A stretch of 64,000 bases of DNA from BJGN01 sp041159865. Its GTDB lineage: Bacteria > Bacteroidota > Bacteroidia > Chitinophagales > Saprospiraceae. Location of the stretch: contig JBEAXK010000063.1 in assembly GCA_041159865.1 (NCBI GenBank), positions 1 through 64,000 on the forward strand. Direction: 5' to 3'. Below are positions 26,975-35,858 of this stretch, in pieces. The stretch's first letter is position 1. Each line of letters begins with the position of its first letter. Under the pieces are notes generated by a model. It worked only from the letters and a program-made list of their open reading frames with translations. It did no database searches and was not told the origin of the DNA. A program made the position numbers and the translations under genes.

Positions 26975-27667
26975 TTGAAAAAAAGGTATCATTTCTTCCA
27001 GCTTTTCAATAATGATTTCAGTATTTATATTCTCAGGTAGATTTTTACCCTGAGGATTAAACCATGCTGTTTTAAACCCAGATTTTTGTGCCGCTTCAAT
27101 ATCAGTATAGAGATTATCCCCTATGAGTAAAATGTTTTCAGAAGGTAAATTACCCGCTTTTTGTATTGCCAGTTTAAAAATTTCTGGATTTGGTTTTGAA
27201 ATTCCGATTTCATCAGAAACAAGGATGTCCTTAAAAAAATGAACCATGTCTGCCTTTAATAATCTGGGACGTTGTGCCTCTTTTAGACCATTCGTCAGAA
27301 TACCCATTGGTATTTTATTATTAAAAAAATGCATTAAAGTTAATGCTCCGTTAATCAAGGTAGTTTCCTTTATTAGATAATTGATGTAGGTCTGATTCAT
27401 TTCATGGGTATCCTTTTTTTCATCTAAATTCATGGCAGTAAGAAACCTTTTGAATCTTAAGGATCTTAATTCATAGGAGGAAATTATATTTTGTTCGAAT
27501 TCCAACCATGTTTGATGATTTCCTTTTTGATAAATATCAAAAGTATTTTGATCATTAGGCCATTGATAATGATTTACCAAATGTTGAAACGCATTTTTCG
27601 ATGCATTGGTAAAATCCATTAAAGTATCATCTAAATCGAAATATATGTATTGAATATCATGAAACAT
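26945..27667 (-). CDS. yjjG: YjjG-type HAD pyrimidine nucleotidase
   Basis: A 240-residue HAD hydrolase. Motif I FDLDDTLMDF, motif II ILTNG, motif III Lys in SDEIGISKPNPEIF and motif IV LLIGDNLYTDIEAAQKSGF are all present with a helical cap between I and II. The pattern FxLDDTLxDF and GISKPNPEIF match the YjjG group, which removes phosphate from non-canonical pyrimidine nucleotides. It stands alone with a -7 box 20 bases before its ATG. Confidence 0.88.
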   Translation of the reverse strand: MFHDIQYIYFDLDDTLMDFTNASKNAFQHLVNHYQWPNDQNTFDIYQKGNHQTWLEFEQNIISSYELRSLRFKRFLTAMNLDEKKDTHEMNQTYINYLIKETTLINGALTLMHFFNNKIPMGILTNGLKEAQRPRLLKADMVHFFKDILVSDEIGISKPNPEIFKLAIQKAGNLPSENILLIGDNLYTDIEAAQKSGFKTAWFNPQGKNLPENINTEIIIEKLEEMIPFFQSHPNIHRCT

Positions 27668-27687
27668 CAGTTAAGCATTTAATCCTC

Positions 27688-27695
27688 CAAAGATA
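27688..27695 (-). promoter_or_regulatory. -7 promoter box (TATCTTTG) of yjjG
   Basis: Exact TAnnTTTG on the minus strand, 20 bases before the yjjG ATG. It shares a 110-base divergent gap with the ald promoter. Confidence 0.45.
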
Positions 27696-27736
27696 GTTAT
27701 TCAAAATAAATCATAGGGATTACGACAATAAATACT

Positions 27737-27744
27737 TATTTTTG
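27737..27744 (+). promoter_or_regulatory. -7 promoter box (TATTTTTG) of ald
   Basis: Exact TAnnTTTG, 33 bases before the ald ATG. No TTTG -33 element at the expected place. Confidence 0.45.
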
Positions 27745-27777
27745 CGGCGCTCAAAAACCAACTAAAATACAATAATA

Positions 27778-28893
27778 ATGAAAATTGGCGTACCAAAGGA
27801 AATCAAAGCGCAAGAAGCAAGAGTAGCATTAACTCCAGGAGGCGTTTTAGATTTTATTAAAAAAGGACATACGGTATTTATTCAGACAAATGCAGGTTTA
27901 AATAGTGGTTTCAGTGATTCAGCTTATGTTGCTGCCGGTGCTGAAATATTACCTGATATTGCCTCAGTTTATCAACAATCAGAAATGATTATTAAGGTAA
28001 AAGAGCCCATACAGGAGGAATATAATTTAATCAGAGAAAATCAACTTCTTTTCACTTATTTTCATTTTGCCTCAAATGAAACGTTAACTAAGGCGATGAT
28101 TGAAAAGAAAGCGATATGTCTTGCTTATGAAACAGTAGAACTTTCAGATGGCTCATTACCCTTATTAATTCCCATGTCAGAGGTTGCAGGCAGAATGTCT
28201 ATACAGGAAGGTGCTAAATATCTTGAAAAACCCTCCAAAGGAAAAGGTATTTTATTAGGTGGCGTACCAGGTGTGGAACCAGCAAAAGTTTTAGTTTTAG
28301 GAGGTGGAATTGTAGGTATGCAAGCAGCCAGAATGGCAGCAGGATTTGGTGCAAAGGTGACCCTTTTAGATTTAAATCTAAATAGATTAAGATATCTGTC
28401 AGAAACCATGCCTGCAAATGTAACTACATTATATTCGAGTGAATATAACATAAGAAAATTAATAAAAGACTCTGACTTAATTATTGGTGCCGTTCTGATA
28501 CCTGGCGCAAAAGCACCAAAATTGATCACCAGAGATATGCTAAAAGAAATGCAACCTGGCAGTGTACTAGTGGATGTTGCAGTAGACCAGGGTGGATGTT
28601 TTGAAACGACTACACCTACTACACATGAAAATCCAATTTTTATCATTGATGATATTTTACATTATTGTGTAGCAAATATGCCAGGAGCTGTTCCAATGAC
28701 ATCTACCATAGCATTGACAAACGCAACTTTACCATTTGCTATTCAACTTGCTACAAAGGGTTGGAAGAAAGCATGTCAAGAAAATATGGCTCTGCAGCTT
28801 GGATTAAATATTGTTGAAGGGAAAGTAGTTTACAAGGGAGTCGCTGAAGCTTTCAACTTACCCTTAACACCTATTGAAAATGTGTTAAATTAA
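27778..28893 (+). CDS. ald: Alanine dehydrogenase
   Basis: A 371-residue NAD-dependent enzyme that interconverts L-alanine and pyruvate plus ammonia. MKIGVPKEIKAQEARVALTP opens the AlaDH/PNT N-terminal domain, and KVLVLGGGIVGMQAARMAAGFGAKVTLLD is split over the NAD-binding Rossmann motif; ILHYCVANMPGAVPMTST is the conserved C-terminal block. Length is that of the hexameric Ald family. It is monocistronic. Confidence 0.97.
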   Translation: MKIGVPKEIKAQEARVALTPGGVLDFIKKGHTVFIQTNAGLNSGFSDSAYVAAGAEILPDIASVYQQSEMIIKVKEPIQEEYNLIRENQLLFTYFHFASNETLTKAMIEKKAICLAYETVELSDGSLPLLIPMSEVAGRMSIQEGAKYLEKPSKGKGILLGGVPGVEPAKVLVLGGGIVGMQAARMAAGFGAKVTLLDLNLNRLRYLSETMPANVTTLYSSEYNIRKLIKDSDLIIGAVLIPGAKAPKLITRDMLKEMQPGSVLVDVAVDQGGCFETTTPTTHENPIFIIDDILHYCVANMPGAVPMTSTIALTNATLPFAIQLATKGWKKACQENMALQLGLNIVEGKVVYKGVAEAFNLPLTPIENVLN

Positions 28894-28896
28894 AGG

Positions 28897-31338
28897 CTAT
28901 TTTAATCCTGGAACTGCTATTAATTCTCCATTTACCTCTTTGACAACATACGCATCTTTAAATCCTGCCAGTCTAATCTCATTTAAGATTTGTCTGACAT
29001 TATTTTCAGTAAAATCTCCTATAACTTTAGCCGTAATATTGTTAGGTTTTTTATAATCCTTAATGGTTCCCAGATGGTTTATTTTATTGGCTTCAAAAAA
29101 CCGGGTATCTCTTAAGGCAACAAGCTGAATTTTATATTTTACAGATGAATCAAAAGGAACGTTTGGTTCATCTTTTTTAGGTTTTGTGACCACTGGTTGA
29201 TTACTTGGTGGAGTAACGGTTGTGGGAGGCTTTGGAGTAATAGTCTCTTTAGATTTTTCTATTTCCACCATTTCCACAGGAACTAAATTTGTAAAACCAG
29301 GTCCATTTGTTTCCTCCACAATAAAAGCTTGTGGATAACCATTCTGCTTAACTCTCTCTAACGCTTGTAATACTTCTTGTTGCGTTTTGAATACACCCAT
29401 ACGAATTTTAACCTGATTATCTTCTCTTTTAACATAGATGTCGGCTATACTCCACAGATCACTAAATTGATTGGCAGGAGGTGTTGATGTTAAAGCAACA
29501 ATCTGAATTGATAAACCCTTATTTAAATCTGCATTTCCTTCCTTAATTAAAACGTTACCATTTTCTTTAGATAAAAAACTTTCCCCTAATATGGTTCTGT
29601 CTCTTCCGTCTGAAGTAGTTTTAACAATCTTAGAAAAATTAGTATATTCTGATTTGATAAAAGATAGTTTATAGGTTGAATTAGGTCTTAAAGCAAATTC
29701 AAATACCCCATTTGAACTACTCAGACTGTTCATTTTCAAATTACTAGCTAAATTTTCAATAACAACCTCGACATCGGGTATAGGTCGTTTTGTCTTAATA
29801 TCAAAAACCTGTCCAAGATATATTTCTTCCAACCGTATAATGGGTATGGTAATCTCTTCTGCTTCGAGATTTGATTGATTTAACAGTACTGATTTAGTTG
29901 AAAAGCCTTCTTTTGAAAAGATTAAAGTACAAGGAACATTCAAATTTTCATTTAATGTAAATAGACCTAATATATTCGTTAGCATGGCTGGTTTATCAGG
30001 AGACTGGCAATTACCCCACTCTATTTTTACATCTGAAACGGGCATGCCATCTAGGGCATTGATTAATTTAAGTAAAATTCCTGAAGATTTCTTTTTGAAG
30101 GTATATATATCTTCAGCACCTAATCCACCAGACCTGTTGCTTGTGAAATAACCATTATTTCCAATCGATAAATAATCAAATTCATCAAACGGAGAATTCA
30201 GTGGAAGTCCAGGATTTGAAATATCTGACCACTCATTATTTTCTTTAAGAGAAACACTGAATATATCGTATCCACCAAATCCAGGATGCCAGTTGGATGA
30301 AAAATACAAGGTTTTGCCTTGTAAAAATGGACTGATTTCATCTCCTTGAGAATTAATCTTCGGACCTAAATTAATAGGTTCTGTCCAATTAGAACCTTCT
30401 CTGTACATGACATATAAATCCATTCCACCATAACCACCTTCCATATTTCCTGAAAAATAAAGCGCATTTCCATCTTTAGAAAAAAAAGGATATCCAAACT
30501 GAGACAAACCCTGACTCAGAGAAAGAGCCATTTCATTTATGGAATAATTTGAATTATCGAACGTGTAATTTCCCCATTTAAGTTTAGAGCTAAATCCTGA
30601 TTCTGGAATTAACCTAATACTTTTCTTTACATTCATTTGTGAAAAAGCGATAAAGGATTGATCCTTTGAAAAAGAAAAATGTGCTAATGAATGATTAACA
30701 CCTTGAAAAAGAATTGGTTGAGGCGTAGATATTGATTGAGATGGAAGGTAATCTATCTGAAAATTCTGAATTTTAGCATTCCTAAGTGAAGAAAATATGA
30801 TTTTTCCATGGGTATAAACGGGTGAAAAATCTGCGTCCTTTGAATTAAAACTAGCTATAGAAACATTAAATTCATCAGATTTACTGCCATTTCTTAGGGC
30901 CCAGTCACATGAATTAACAAAATGATCTCCAATGGTTTGATTAATCTGGCTATATTTTATAAACTGATTTTTTGCTTCCCTATAATTCCCGACCGATCTT
31001 AAGGACTGGCCATAATACAAATAATAAGAGGGAGGTAAATTTCGCTCATTGGAAATACTGTTAAAAATTACGTTTGCTTCATAAATTTTATTGCAGCGCC
31101 AAAAACATTCACCTAATTTCACAACCACTTCAAGGTCTTTATCTTTTTTCTTAAGCGCCTCAGAATAATATTTATGTGCCTCAGCATAAGATTTTGAATT
31201 ATAAAATTCATTTCCCTTCTGAACTAAACTTTTATAACTTTGAGCAACCCCATTATTGGGGGTGATTTGAAAAATAATAAAGCAAATAATAGTTAATACT
31301 AATACGGGTGCATTTATTATTTTATTTTTAACCTTCAT
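28897..31338 (-). CDS. Envelope protein with TPR, PD40 propeller, and two SPOR domains
   Basis: An 813-residue exported protein (signal to about residue 33). In order: TPR helices (about 35-155), WD40-like PD40 beta-propeller repeats (about 165-420; repeated FSKDGNALYFSGN, GKTLYFSSN and GNNGYFTSN), two carboxypeptidase regulatory-like beta-sandwiches (about 425-590), and two SPOR-like domains separated by a Pro/Thr/Lys-rich linker (about 615-700 and 735-813). The front half matches the PorE-type and gliding/T9SS-associated OmpA proteins, but their C-terminal OmpA peptidoglycan-binding domain is replaced by SPOR domains, which bind denuded septal glycan. It is probably an envelope protein attached to peptidoglycan, perhaps at division sites. 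Monocistronic. Confidence 0.8.
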   Translation of the reverse strand: MKVKNKIINAPVLVLTIICFIIFQITPNNGVAQSYKSLVQKGNEFYNSKSYAEAHKYYSEALKKKDKDLEVVVKLGECFWRCNKIYEANVIFNSISNERNLPPSYYLYYGQSLRSVGNYREAKNQFIKYSQINQTIGDHFVNSCDWALRNGSKSDEFNVSIASFNSKDADFSPVYTHGKIIFSSLRNAKIQNFQIDYLPSQSISTPQPILFQGVNHSLAHFSFSKDQSFIAFSQMNVKKSIRLIPESGFSSKLKWGNYTFDNSNYSINEMALSLSQGLSQFGYPFFSKDGNALYFSGNMEGGYGGMDLYVMYREGSNWTEPINLGPKINSQGDEISPFLQGKTLYFSSNWHPGFGGYDIFSVSLKENNEWSDISNPGLPLNSPFDEFDYLSIGNNGYFTSNRSGGLGAEDIYTFKKKSSGILLKLINALDGMPVSDVKIEWGNCQSPDKPAMLTNILGLFTLNENLNVPCTLIFSKEGFSTKSVLLNQSNLEAEEITIPIIRLEEIYLGQVFDIKTKRPIPDVEVVIENLASNLKMNSLSSSNGVFEFALRPNSTYKLSFIKSEYTNFSKIVKTTSDGRDRTILGESFLSKENGNVLIKEGNADLNKGLSIQIVALTSTPPANQFSDLWSIADIYVKREDNQVKIRMGVFKTQQEVLQALERVKQNGYPQAFIVEETNGPGFTNLVPVEMVEIEKSKETITPKPPTTVTPPSNQPVVTKPKKDEPNVPFDSSVKYKIQLVALRDTRFFEANKINHLGTIKDYKKPNNITAKVIGDFTENNVRQILNEIRLAGFKDAYVVKEVNGELIAVPGLK

Positions 31339-31371
31339 TATAATATATTTTAAATAAATTAAGCATTTAGA

Positions 31372-32205
31372 ATGAAAACTGTTTCAAAAATAATCATTTA
31401 TCCGATAAAATCATTAAATGGTATTTCTGTTCCTTTAGCAAAATTAACCTCCCTTGGATTTAAGAACGACAGAAAATTCATGTTAGTGGATGTGAAAGAG
31501 AATAAAATGATTACGCTGAGAGAATTTCCAGATTTATATCAGATAAAATTAAGCTTTATTGAGGAAGATATTATTTGTTTAGAAAATGAAAAAAACAAAC
31601 AAAAACATTTGTTTATAAAGCTATCGGAAATCGAATCTGATTCAGAAATCAGGAAAGTTAAAATTTGGGATGATTTAGCAGAAGTTCAGTCTTGGAATGA
31701 AGAAGCAAATGATTGGTTTTCTGAATCATTAGGTATAGAATGTCAATTGGTTAGAATGTCACCAAGTTATTTTAGACAAGTTGACAAAAGATATGCCTCT
31801 ATTGGACAGGGCGTTTTATTTTCCGATGGATTTCCATACTTAATATGCACAGAATCATCATTAGAATTATTAAACAATGAGTTAGAAAAAAAAGTTTCCA
31901 TTTTTCATTTCAGACCTAATATTGTCCTTAAAGGCACTATTGCAAATGAAGAATTTGACTGGGATTATTTAGAAATAAATGGTTTTAAATTTAATTCTTT
32001 TAAACCTTGTGCACGTTGCCAGGTAATTAGTATTGATCCTGAAAACCAAGTTATTAATGAAGAAATTCTACCTTTAATGGCAAAAAAGTATCAAAGAGAT
32101 CATAAAATTATTTTTGGATTAAACACATGTTGGGATAAAGAAACAGGTGATGCTGAACTCCATGTTGGTGACTCATTTCAGACCTTTAAAAAAATAAATC
32201 AATAA
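31372..32205 (+). CDS. MOSC-domain protein, mARC-like
   Basis: A 277-residue protein with an N-terminal MOSC beta-barrel (IIIYPIKSLNGIS near residue 6-18) and a C-terminal MOSC domain. HFRPNIVLKG and FKPCARCQVISIDPE contain the conserved Cys that would bind the molybdenum cofactor. Relatives (YcbX, mARC) reduce N-hydroxylated compounds such as hydroxamates and N-hydroxy bases, normally with a ferredoxin or flavoprotein partner; no such partner is adjacent here. It converges with the prenyltransferase gene and overlaps it by 20 bases. Confidence 0.88.
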   Translation: MKTVSKIIIYPIKSLNGISVPLAKLTSLGFKNDRKFMLVDVKENKMITLREFPDLYQIKLSFIEEDIICLENEKNKQKHLFIKLSEIESDSEIRKVKIWDDLAEVQSWNEEANDWFSESLGIECQLVRMSPSYFRQVDKRYASIGQGVLFSDGFPYLICTESSLELLNNELEKKVSIFHFRPNIVLKGTIANEEFDWDYLEINGFKFNSFKPCARCQVISIDPENQVINEEILPLMAKKYQRDHKIIFGLNTCWDKETGDAELHVGDSFQTFKKINQ

Positions 32206-33052
32206 TAATCAAAGACCCCAACAAAATACTCGCAAGCCCGTTAGACTCAAAAAAGGCTTGATTGATTTTGGTTAAATCTTTAATTTTTACTAAGAAATGT
32301 TGTCTAATAAGTAGGATAATAAAAAATGAAAAGGCAAGCCAAGACAAAATCCCCACTTCTGGATAATACTTATCCATATTGAATATTCCCATTAGAAGAA
32401 AATTCGCCGACAGGAAATGTGAAATTCTTGAAATAAGAATTGCTTTTTCAACGCCAAACCGTGCAGGGATAGATTTTAATTTAAAAGAAATATCAAAAAT
32501 TGCATCTTGAAGGGCATATATTATATCGAAACCTCCAACCCAGAAAAATACACTAACGCCTAGAATAAGAGATAAAAAATTGAATTCTCCACTAATTGAA
32601 AGGTATGCTCCAATAGGAGCTAAAGCTAAGCCGAGTCCTAATATATAATGACATAGCCAGGTAAATCTTTTGGTATAGCTATAACCTAAAACGACCAATA
32701 AGGCTAAAGGTGATAAATAAAAACATAAATCATTTATGAAAAAAGTAACCAAAATAAATCCAATAACATTGAATATGACAAAACTTAGGGCTGCCTTAGA
32801 AGAAATTTTACCTGCTGGAATTTCTCTGTCTTTTGTTCTGGGATTATTTGCATCTATATTTCTATCTATGTAACGATTAAAGGCCATAGCAGCACTTCTC
32901 GCAAAAATCATAGCCAAAAGAACGTAAATAAATTTTAATGAAAAATCAATAGGTTGATATTTAATGAAAGCCAGATAAAAACCGATTAAAGCAAATGGCA
33001 ACGCAAAAATGGTATGACTAAATTTAATCAAAGATAAATATAGGTTCAGCAT
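32186..33052 (-). CDS. UbiA-family aromatic prenyltransferase (possibly MqnP)
   Basis: From ATG 33052 it is 288 residues with 7-9 membrane helices. The first Asp-rich motif is NRYIDRNIDANNPRTKDREIP, the second YALQDAIFDISF; both bind the Mg-prenyl diphosphate. It would attach a polyprenyl chain to an aromatic acid. In an organism with mqnD, the likely substrate is 1,4-dihydroxy-6-naphthoate, the step done by MqnP, but the motifs cannot separate this from UbiA proper. An upstream GTG at 33076 lies inside the loop of a terminator and is rejected. Confidence 0.85.
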   Translation of the reverse strand: MLNLYLSLIKFSHTIFALPFALIGFYLAFIKYQPIDFSLKFIYVLLAMIFARSAAMAFNRYIDRNIDANNPRTKDREIPAGKISSKAALSFVIFNVIGFILVTFFINDLCFYLSPLALLVVLGYSYTKRFTWLCHYILGLGLALAPIGAYLSISGEFNFLSLILGVSVFFWVGGFDIIYALQDAIFDISFKLKSIPARFGVEKAILISRISHFLSANFLLMGIFNMDKYYPEVGILSWLAFSFFIILLIRQHFLVKIKDLTKINQAFFESNGLASILLGSLIIIDLFF

Positions 33053-33057
33053 AATAT

Positions 33058-33090
33058 AAAAAAAGGGAACCCCCACTGGAAGTTCCCTTT
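33058..33090 (-). terminator. Rho-independent terminator of the DUF1573 gene
   Basis: A perfect nine-base stem (33062-33070 with 33082-33090), an 11-base loop, and seven T on the minus strand (33064-33058, overlapping the stem base). It lies 17 bases after the DUF1573 stop and 6 bases before the ATG of the downstream prenyltransferase, so that gene must start from another signal or from read-through. Confidence 0.8.
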
Positions 33091-33106
33091 GTTATTTTAA
33101 ATTTTA

Positions 33107-33619
33107 TTAATTTCCTTGAGGAGCAGCACCTGAAACGTCACCTTCCAGATAAAGGAATGATTCAGGCGGATTAGTATTAGCCACAATAGTAACTCTTTTA
33201 CTTTGCGCACCACTCTTTCCATTACTATCAAAAACAACTTTAATTTCACCTGATTTACCTGGAGCAATAGGTTCTTTTGGCCACTCTGGAACCGTACATC
33301 CACAGCTACTGCTGGCATTTGTAATAATCAATGGTTCTTTTCCAGTATTCTTAATTTTGAAATTGTGCTGAACTTTTTCACCTGCTGTTACTGTTCCAAA
33401 ATTAAATCTTTCCTCCGAGAAAGTAACCGTAGTAGTAGGACCACTGGGTGTTTCTGAAGGCATAGCGGTTGGATCAGTTGCTGTTGCAGATGTTGTGTTT
33501 GCCTGAGGATTTAAACTATCACGGGCCGCATCTCTTACATCGCCTTTTGAATCACAGCTAACTAAGAAAGTTGATGCAACGAATAACATCAAGAAAAAAC
33601 TATTTTTGTTCATATTCAT
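33107..33619 (-). CDS. DUF1573 lipoprotein
   Basis: A 170-residue lipoprotein (lipobox TFLVSC, Cys22), with a Thr/Ser/Pro-rich spacer and one DUF1573 domain: FNFGTVTAGEKVQHNFKIKN, then ASSSCGCT, a very well conserved Cys motif of the family, and IKVVFDSNGKSG. The fold is immunoglobulin-like. The family is abundant in Bacteroidota and its role is unknown. Both ATG codons at 33619 and 33613 are possible starts. It has a -7 box 32 bases upstream and a terminator downstream, so it is monocistronic. Confidence 0.92.
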   Translation of the reverse strand: MNMNKNSFFLMLFVASTFLVSCDSKGDVRDAARDSLNPQANTTSATATDPTAMPSETPSGPTTTVTFSEERFNFGTVTAGEKVQHNFKIKNTGKEPLIITNASSSCGCTVPEWPKEPIAPGKSGEIKVVFDSNGKSGAQSKRVTIVANTNPPESFLYLEGDVSGAAPQGN

Positions 33620-33651
33620 TTTTTAAAATTTGAGAAAACTAAAATGATTTG

Positions 33652-33659
33652 CAAAAATA
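33652..33659 (-). promoter_or_regulatory. -7 promoter box (TATTTTTG) of the DUF1573 gene
   Basis: Exact TAnnTTTG on the minus strand, 32 bases before the ATG at 33619, giving an inferred leader of about 25 bases. Confidence 0.45.
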
Positions 33660-33719
33660 GGCACAATAATTAAATATTATAAGATGTAAACTGATTTTTT
33701 TGTTAACAAGCCGTTAATT

Positions 33720-35372
33720 TTATTTTTTCATGGCAGATAAAAAGTTGTTTACATCTAATGCATTTAAACAATATTCCTTCAATAATTTACCCTTCCTTGC
33801 CATATTGACCCCATGATTAATATCCATAATTCCATTCATCGAATGAGCATCGGGATTTATGGAGATAAATACATTTTTTTCCATCGCATAAGGAATCCAA
33901 CACCAGTCTAGATCCAGTCTGCGTGGATTTGCATTTAACTCAATCGCAACTTTATTGGCACTACATGCATCAATTATTTTCTTCATATTCAAAGGATAAC
34001 CTGGCCTCGATAATAATAATCTGCCTGTTGGATGCCCTAATACATGGGTGAAAGGGTTTTCTATTGCCTTTATCAATCTTTTCATGGCTCTTTCTTCATC
34101 CATTTTCAGAACACTATGAACAGAAGCGATAATCACTTCGAAAGTACAAAGTATATCTTCATCATAATCCAATTCACCAGACGATAAAATATCACATTCA
34201 ATACCTTTCAATATCCGAAAGCCATCATTTTTTTTATTTAGGGATTCAATTTCAAGATGTTGCTTTTGAATATTGTCCCATTTCAAACCATTTGCATAAA
34301 ATGCAGCTTGTGAATGATCTGTCATAACAAGGTAGGAAAATCCTGCTTTTTCTGAAAAGTTTGCCATTTCTTCAATAGAATGAGAACCATCACTATATCG
34401 AGAATGAGCGTGTACAACTCCTTTAATATCAGTTAGTTGAATTAAATTATTTAATAAATTTTCATCGGACAAATCTGAAAGCTTATATTCTCTTAACTCT
34501 GGGGGGATAAATTCCGTTTTGAGAAGATTAAATATTTCCTTTTCACTGACAAATTCGGGAGAGTCATCCGATAATAAATTAAAAGGAATACTTTCTACAA
34601 AAAGCGAATTACCTGTAAAAACTATTAATTTATTACCAAATTTTGTCTTCTCAGAAAAATAAATTTTTAGTTTAAAGGATGATTTCCAGTAAGCTTCGAT
34701 TTGATTAGTATTTTCTTTTATAATTGAAAATTCAGAAAATTGATTCCATTGTATATCCTGATAAAACCCATCCACTATAAATTCAATCTTATCAGAAAAA
34801 GGAATTTTTCTTCTTATATCCCCTATAGGTTCAATGGTTACATTTGGATAAACAGAACTAAAAAAGGTTAAAAATTCATCCGCCACTTTTTGTAAATCTG
34901 GTAAAAGAAACAAATTTTGATGAGCAAGTAAAAAATGAACTTGTTTTAGCAACTCATCCTGAGATTTCTGCCCGAAACCTTTTAAAGAAAGTAATCTGTT
35001 TTCCTGAATAGCATAGAGTAATTCACCAGGAGTTTCTATACCAAGTTCTGCCCAAAGTTGTTTAATTTTCTTTGGACCAAATCCTTTTATTTTAAGTAAT
35101 TCAAGAATTCCAGAGGGTGTAATTTCTATTAATTGATTTAAAGCGGGTAATTCACCTGTCTGTAAAATTGTTGAAATTTGAGCTGCAATAGATTTTCCAA
35201 TTCCTTTTATTGAAGCCATTTCAGAGGCAGGCATGTCAGATAAAGTCTGATCAATATTTTTAATATTCTGATAAACAAATTGATAGGAGCGAATGCGAAA
35301 TGGGTCTCCATCATGTAATTCCATCAGATTTGCTAGAAGCTGGAATGTCTGAGCAATTTCTTTGTTAGTCAT
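33720..35372 (-). CDS. PolX-like protein: intact PHP nuclease, ruined polymerase site
   Basis: A 550-residue protein with the PolX layout: helix-hairpin-helix repeats (IKGIGKS at 55-61, IKGFGPKK at 95-102, LKGFGQKS at 130-137), a polymerase beta-like palm (about 160-300) and a C-terminal PHP domain (about 315-550). The PHP metal ligands look intact: HAHSRYSDG (321-329), TDHS (351-354), GIECD, HSV, GHPTGR, ELNANPRR and DAHS. In the palm, the family pattern RRxxExVGDIDxL reads RRKIPFSDKIEFI, so the metal-binding Asp pair is Lys195 and Glu197, and the third Asp is Lys234. It is therefore probably a 3'-5' exonuclease or DNA-repair nuclease without polymerase activity. Confidence 0.85.
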   Translation of the reverse strand: MTNKEIAQTFQLLANLMELHDGDPFRIRSYQFVYQNIKNIDQTLSDMPASEMASIKGIGKSIAAQISTILQTGELPALNQLIEITPSGILELLKIKGFGPKKIKQLWAELGIETPGELLYAIQENRLLSLKGFGQKSQDELLKQVHFLLAHQNLFLLPDLQKVADEFLTFFSSVYPNVTIEPIGDIRRKIPFSDKIEFIVDGFYQDIQWNQFSEFSIIKENTNQIEAYWKSSFKLKIYFSEKTKFGNKLIVFTGNSLFVESIPFNLLSDDSPEFVSEKEIFNLLKTEFIPPELREYKLSDLSDENLLNNLIQLTDIKGVVHAHSRYSDGSHSIEEMANFSEKAGFSYLVMTDHSQAAFYANGLKWDNIQKQHLEIESLNKKNDGFRILKGIECDILSSGELDYDEDILCTFEVIIASVHSVLKMDEERAMKRLIKAIENPFTHVLGHPTGRLLLSRPGYPLNMKKIIDACSANKVAIELNANPRRLDLDWCWIPYAMEKNVFISINPDAHSMNGIMDINHGVNMARKGKLLKEYCLNALDVNNFLSAMKK

Positions 35373-35390
35373 AAAATTTATTTACTTTTG
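35361..35390 (+). promoter_or_regulatory. Promoter of the FKBP lipoprotein gene (TTTG, 18-base spacer, TACTTTTG)
   Basis: Best full promoter in the window: TTTG at 35361-35364 and the -7 box TACTTTTG at 35383-35390, separated by 18 bases. The ATG at 35403 follows 12 bases after the box, so the leader is about 5 bases. An in-frame TTG at 35388 lies inside the box and cannot be the start. Confidence 0.65.
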
Positions 35391-35402
35391 CAAAAAAAAT
35401 AT

Positions 35403-35858
35403 ATGAAACAATTAGGATTTTTATTCATTTTGGGCTTGATTTTTTCTTCTTGCACAAAAGAAGCAGTAGATCAAGACATGGTAGATCAGGAAGTAATTAC
35501 CACTTACTTGACCTCAAAAAATTTAACAATGACCAAAGATCCAAGTGGTATACATTACAATATTATTACACCTGGAACTGGAAACAACCCATCACCAACG
35601 GCAACAGTTGAAGTAAAATATAAAGGTACCTTAATAGATGGAACAGTTTTCGATCAAACAGCTACGGGTAAAACAGCTACCTTTCAACTTACCAGTTTAA
35701 TTTCAGGATGGAGAATAGCCATCCCATTGTTAAAAAAGGGTGGTAAAGGAACCTTTATAATACCATCGAACCTTGGTTACGGACCTTTTGGTTCGGGGGG
35801 AATTCCTGGAAAAAGCGTCCTTATTTTTGAAATTGAACTTTTAGCTTTTTCCAATTAA
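35403..35858 (+). CDS. FKBP-type peptidyl-prolyl isomerase lipoprotein
   Basis: A 151-residue lipoprotein (lipobox FSSC, Cys17) with one FKBP domain: VEVKYKGTLIDGTVFDQT, LISGWRIAIPLLKKGGKGTFIIPSNLGYG and the closing LIFEIELLAF. It speeds proline isomerisation of proteins in the periplasm or at the outer membrane. The usual Tyr/Phe/Asp/Trp pocket residues are mostly present (YKG, FD, GW, GYG). It is monocistronic and its 3' end abuts the convergent DUF3467 gene by one base. Confidence 0.92.
   Translation: MKQLGFLFILGLIFSSCTKEAVDQDMVDQEVITTYLTSKNLTMTKDPSGIHYNIITPGTGNNPSPTATVEVKYKGTLIDGTVFDQTATGKTATFQLTSLISGWRIAIPLLKKGGKGTFIIPSNLGYGPFGSGGIPGKSVLIFEIELLAFSN

Noticed and set aside
28125..28646. 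A 173-codon open frame antisense to ald
   Set aside because: It lies entirely inside a well-conserved gene, has no family resemblance, and its codon pattern follows from the sense frame.
33053..33076. Extended start (GTG at 33076) for the UbiA-family gene
   Set aside because: The codon lies in the loop of the DUF1573 terminator; the ATG at 33052 directly follows the T run.
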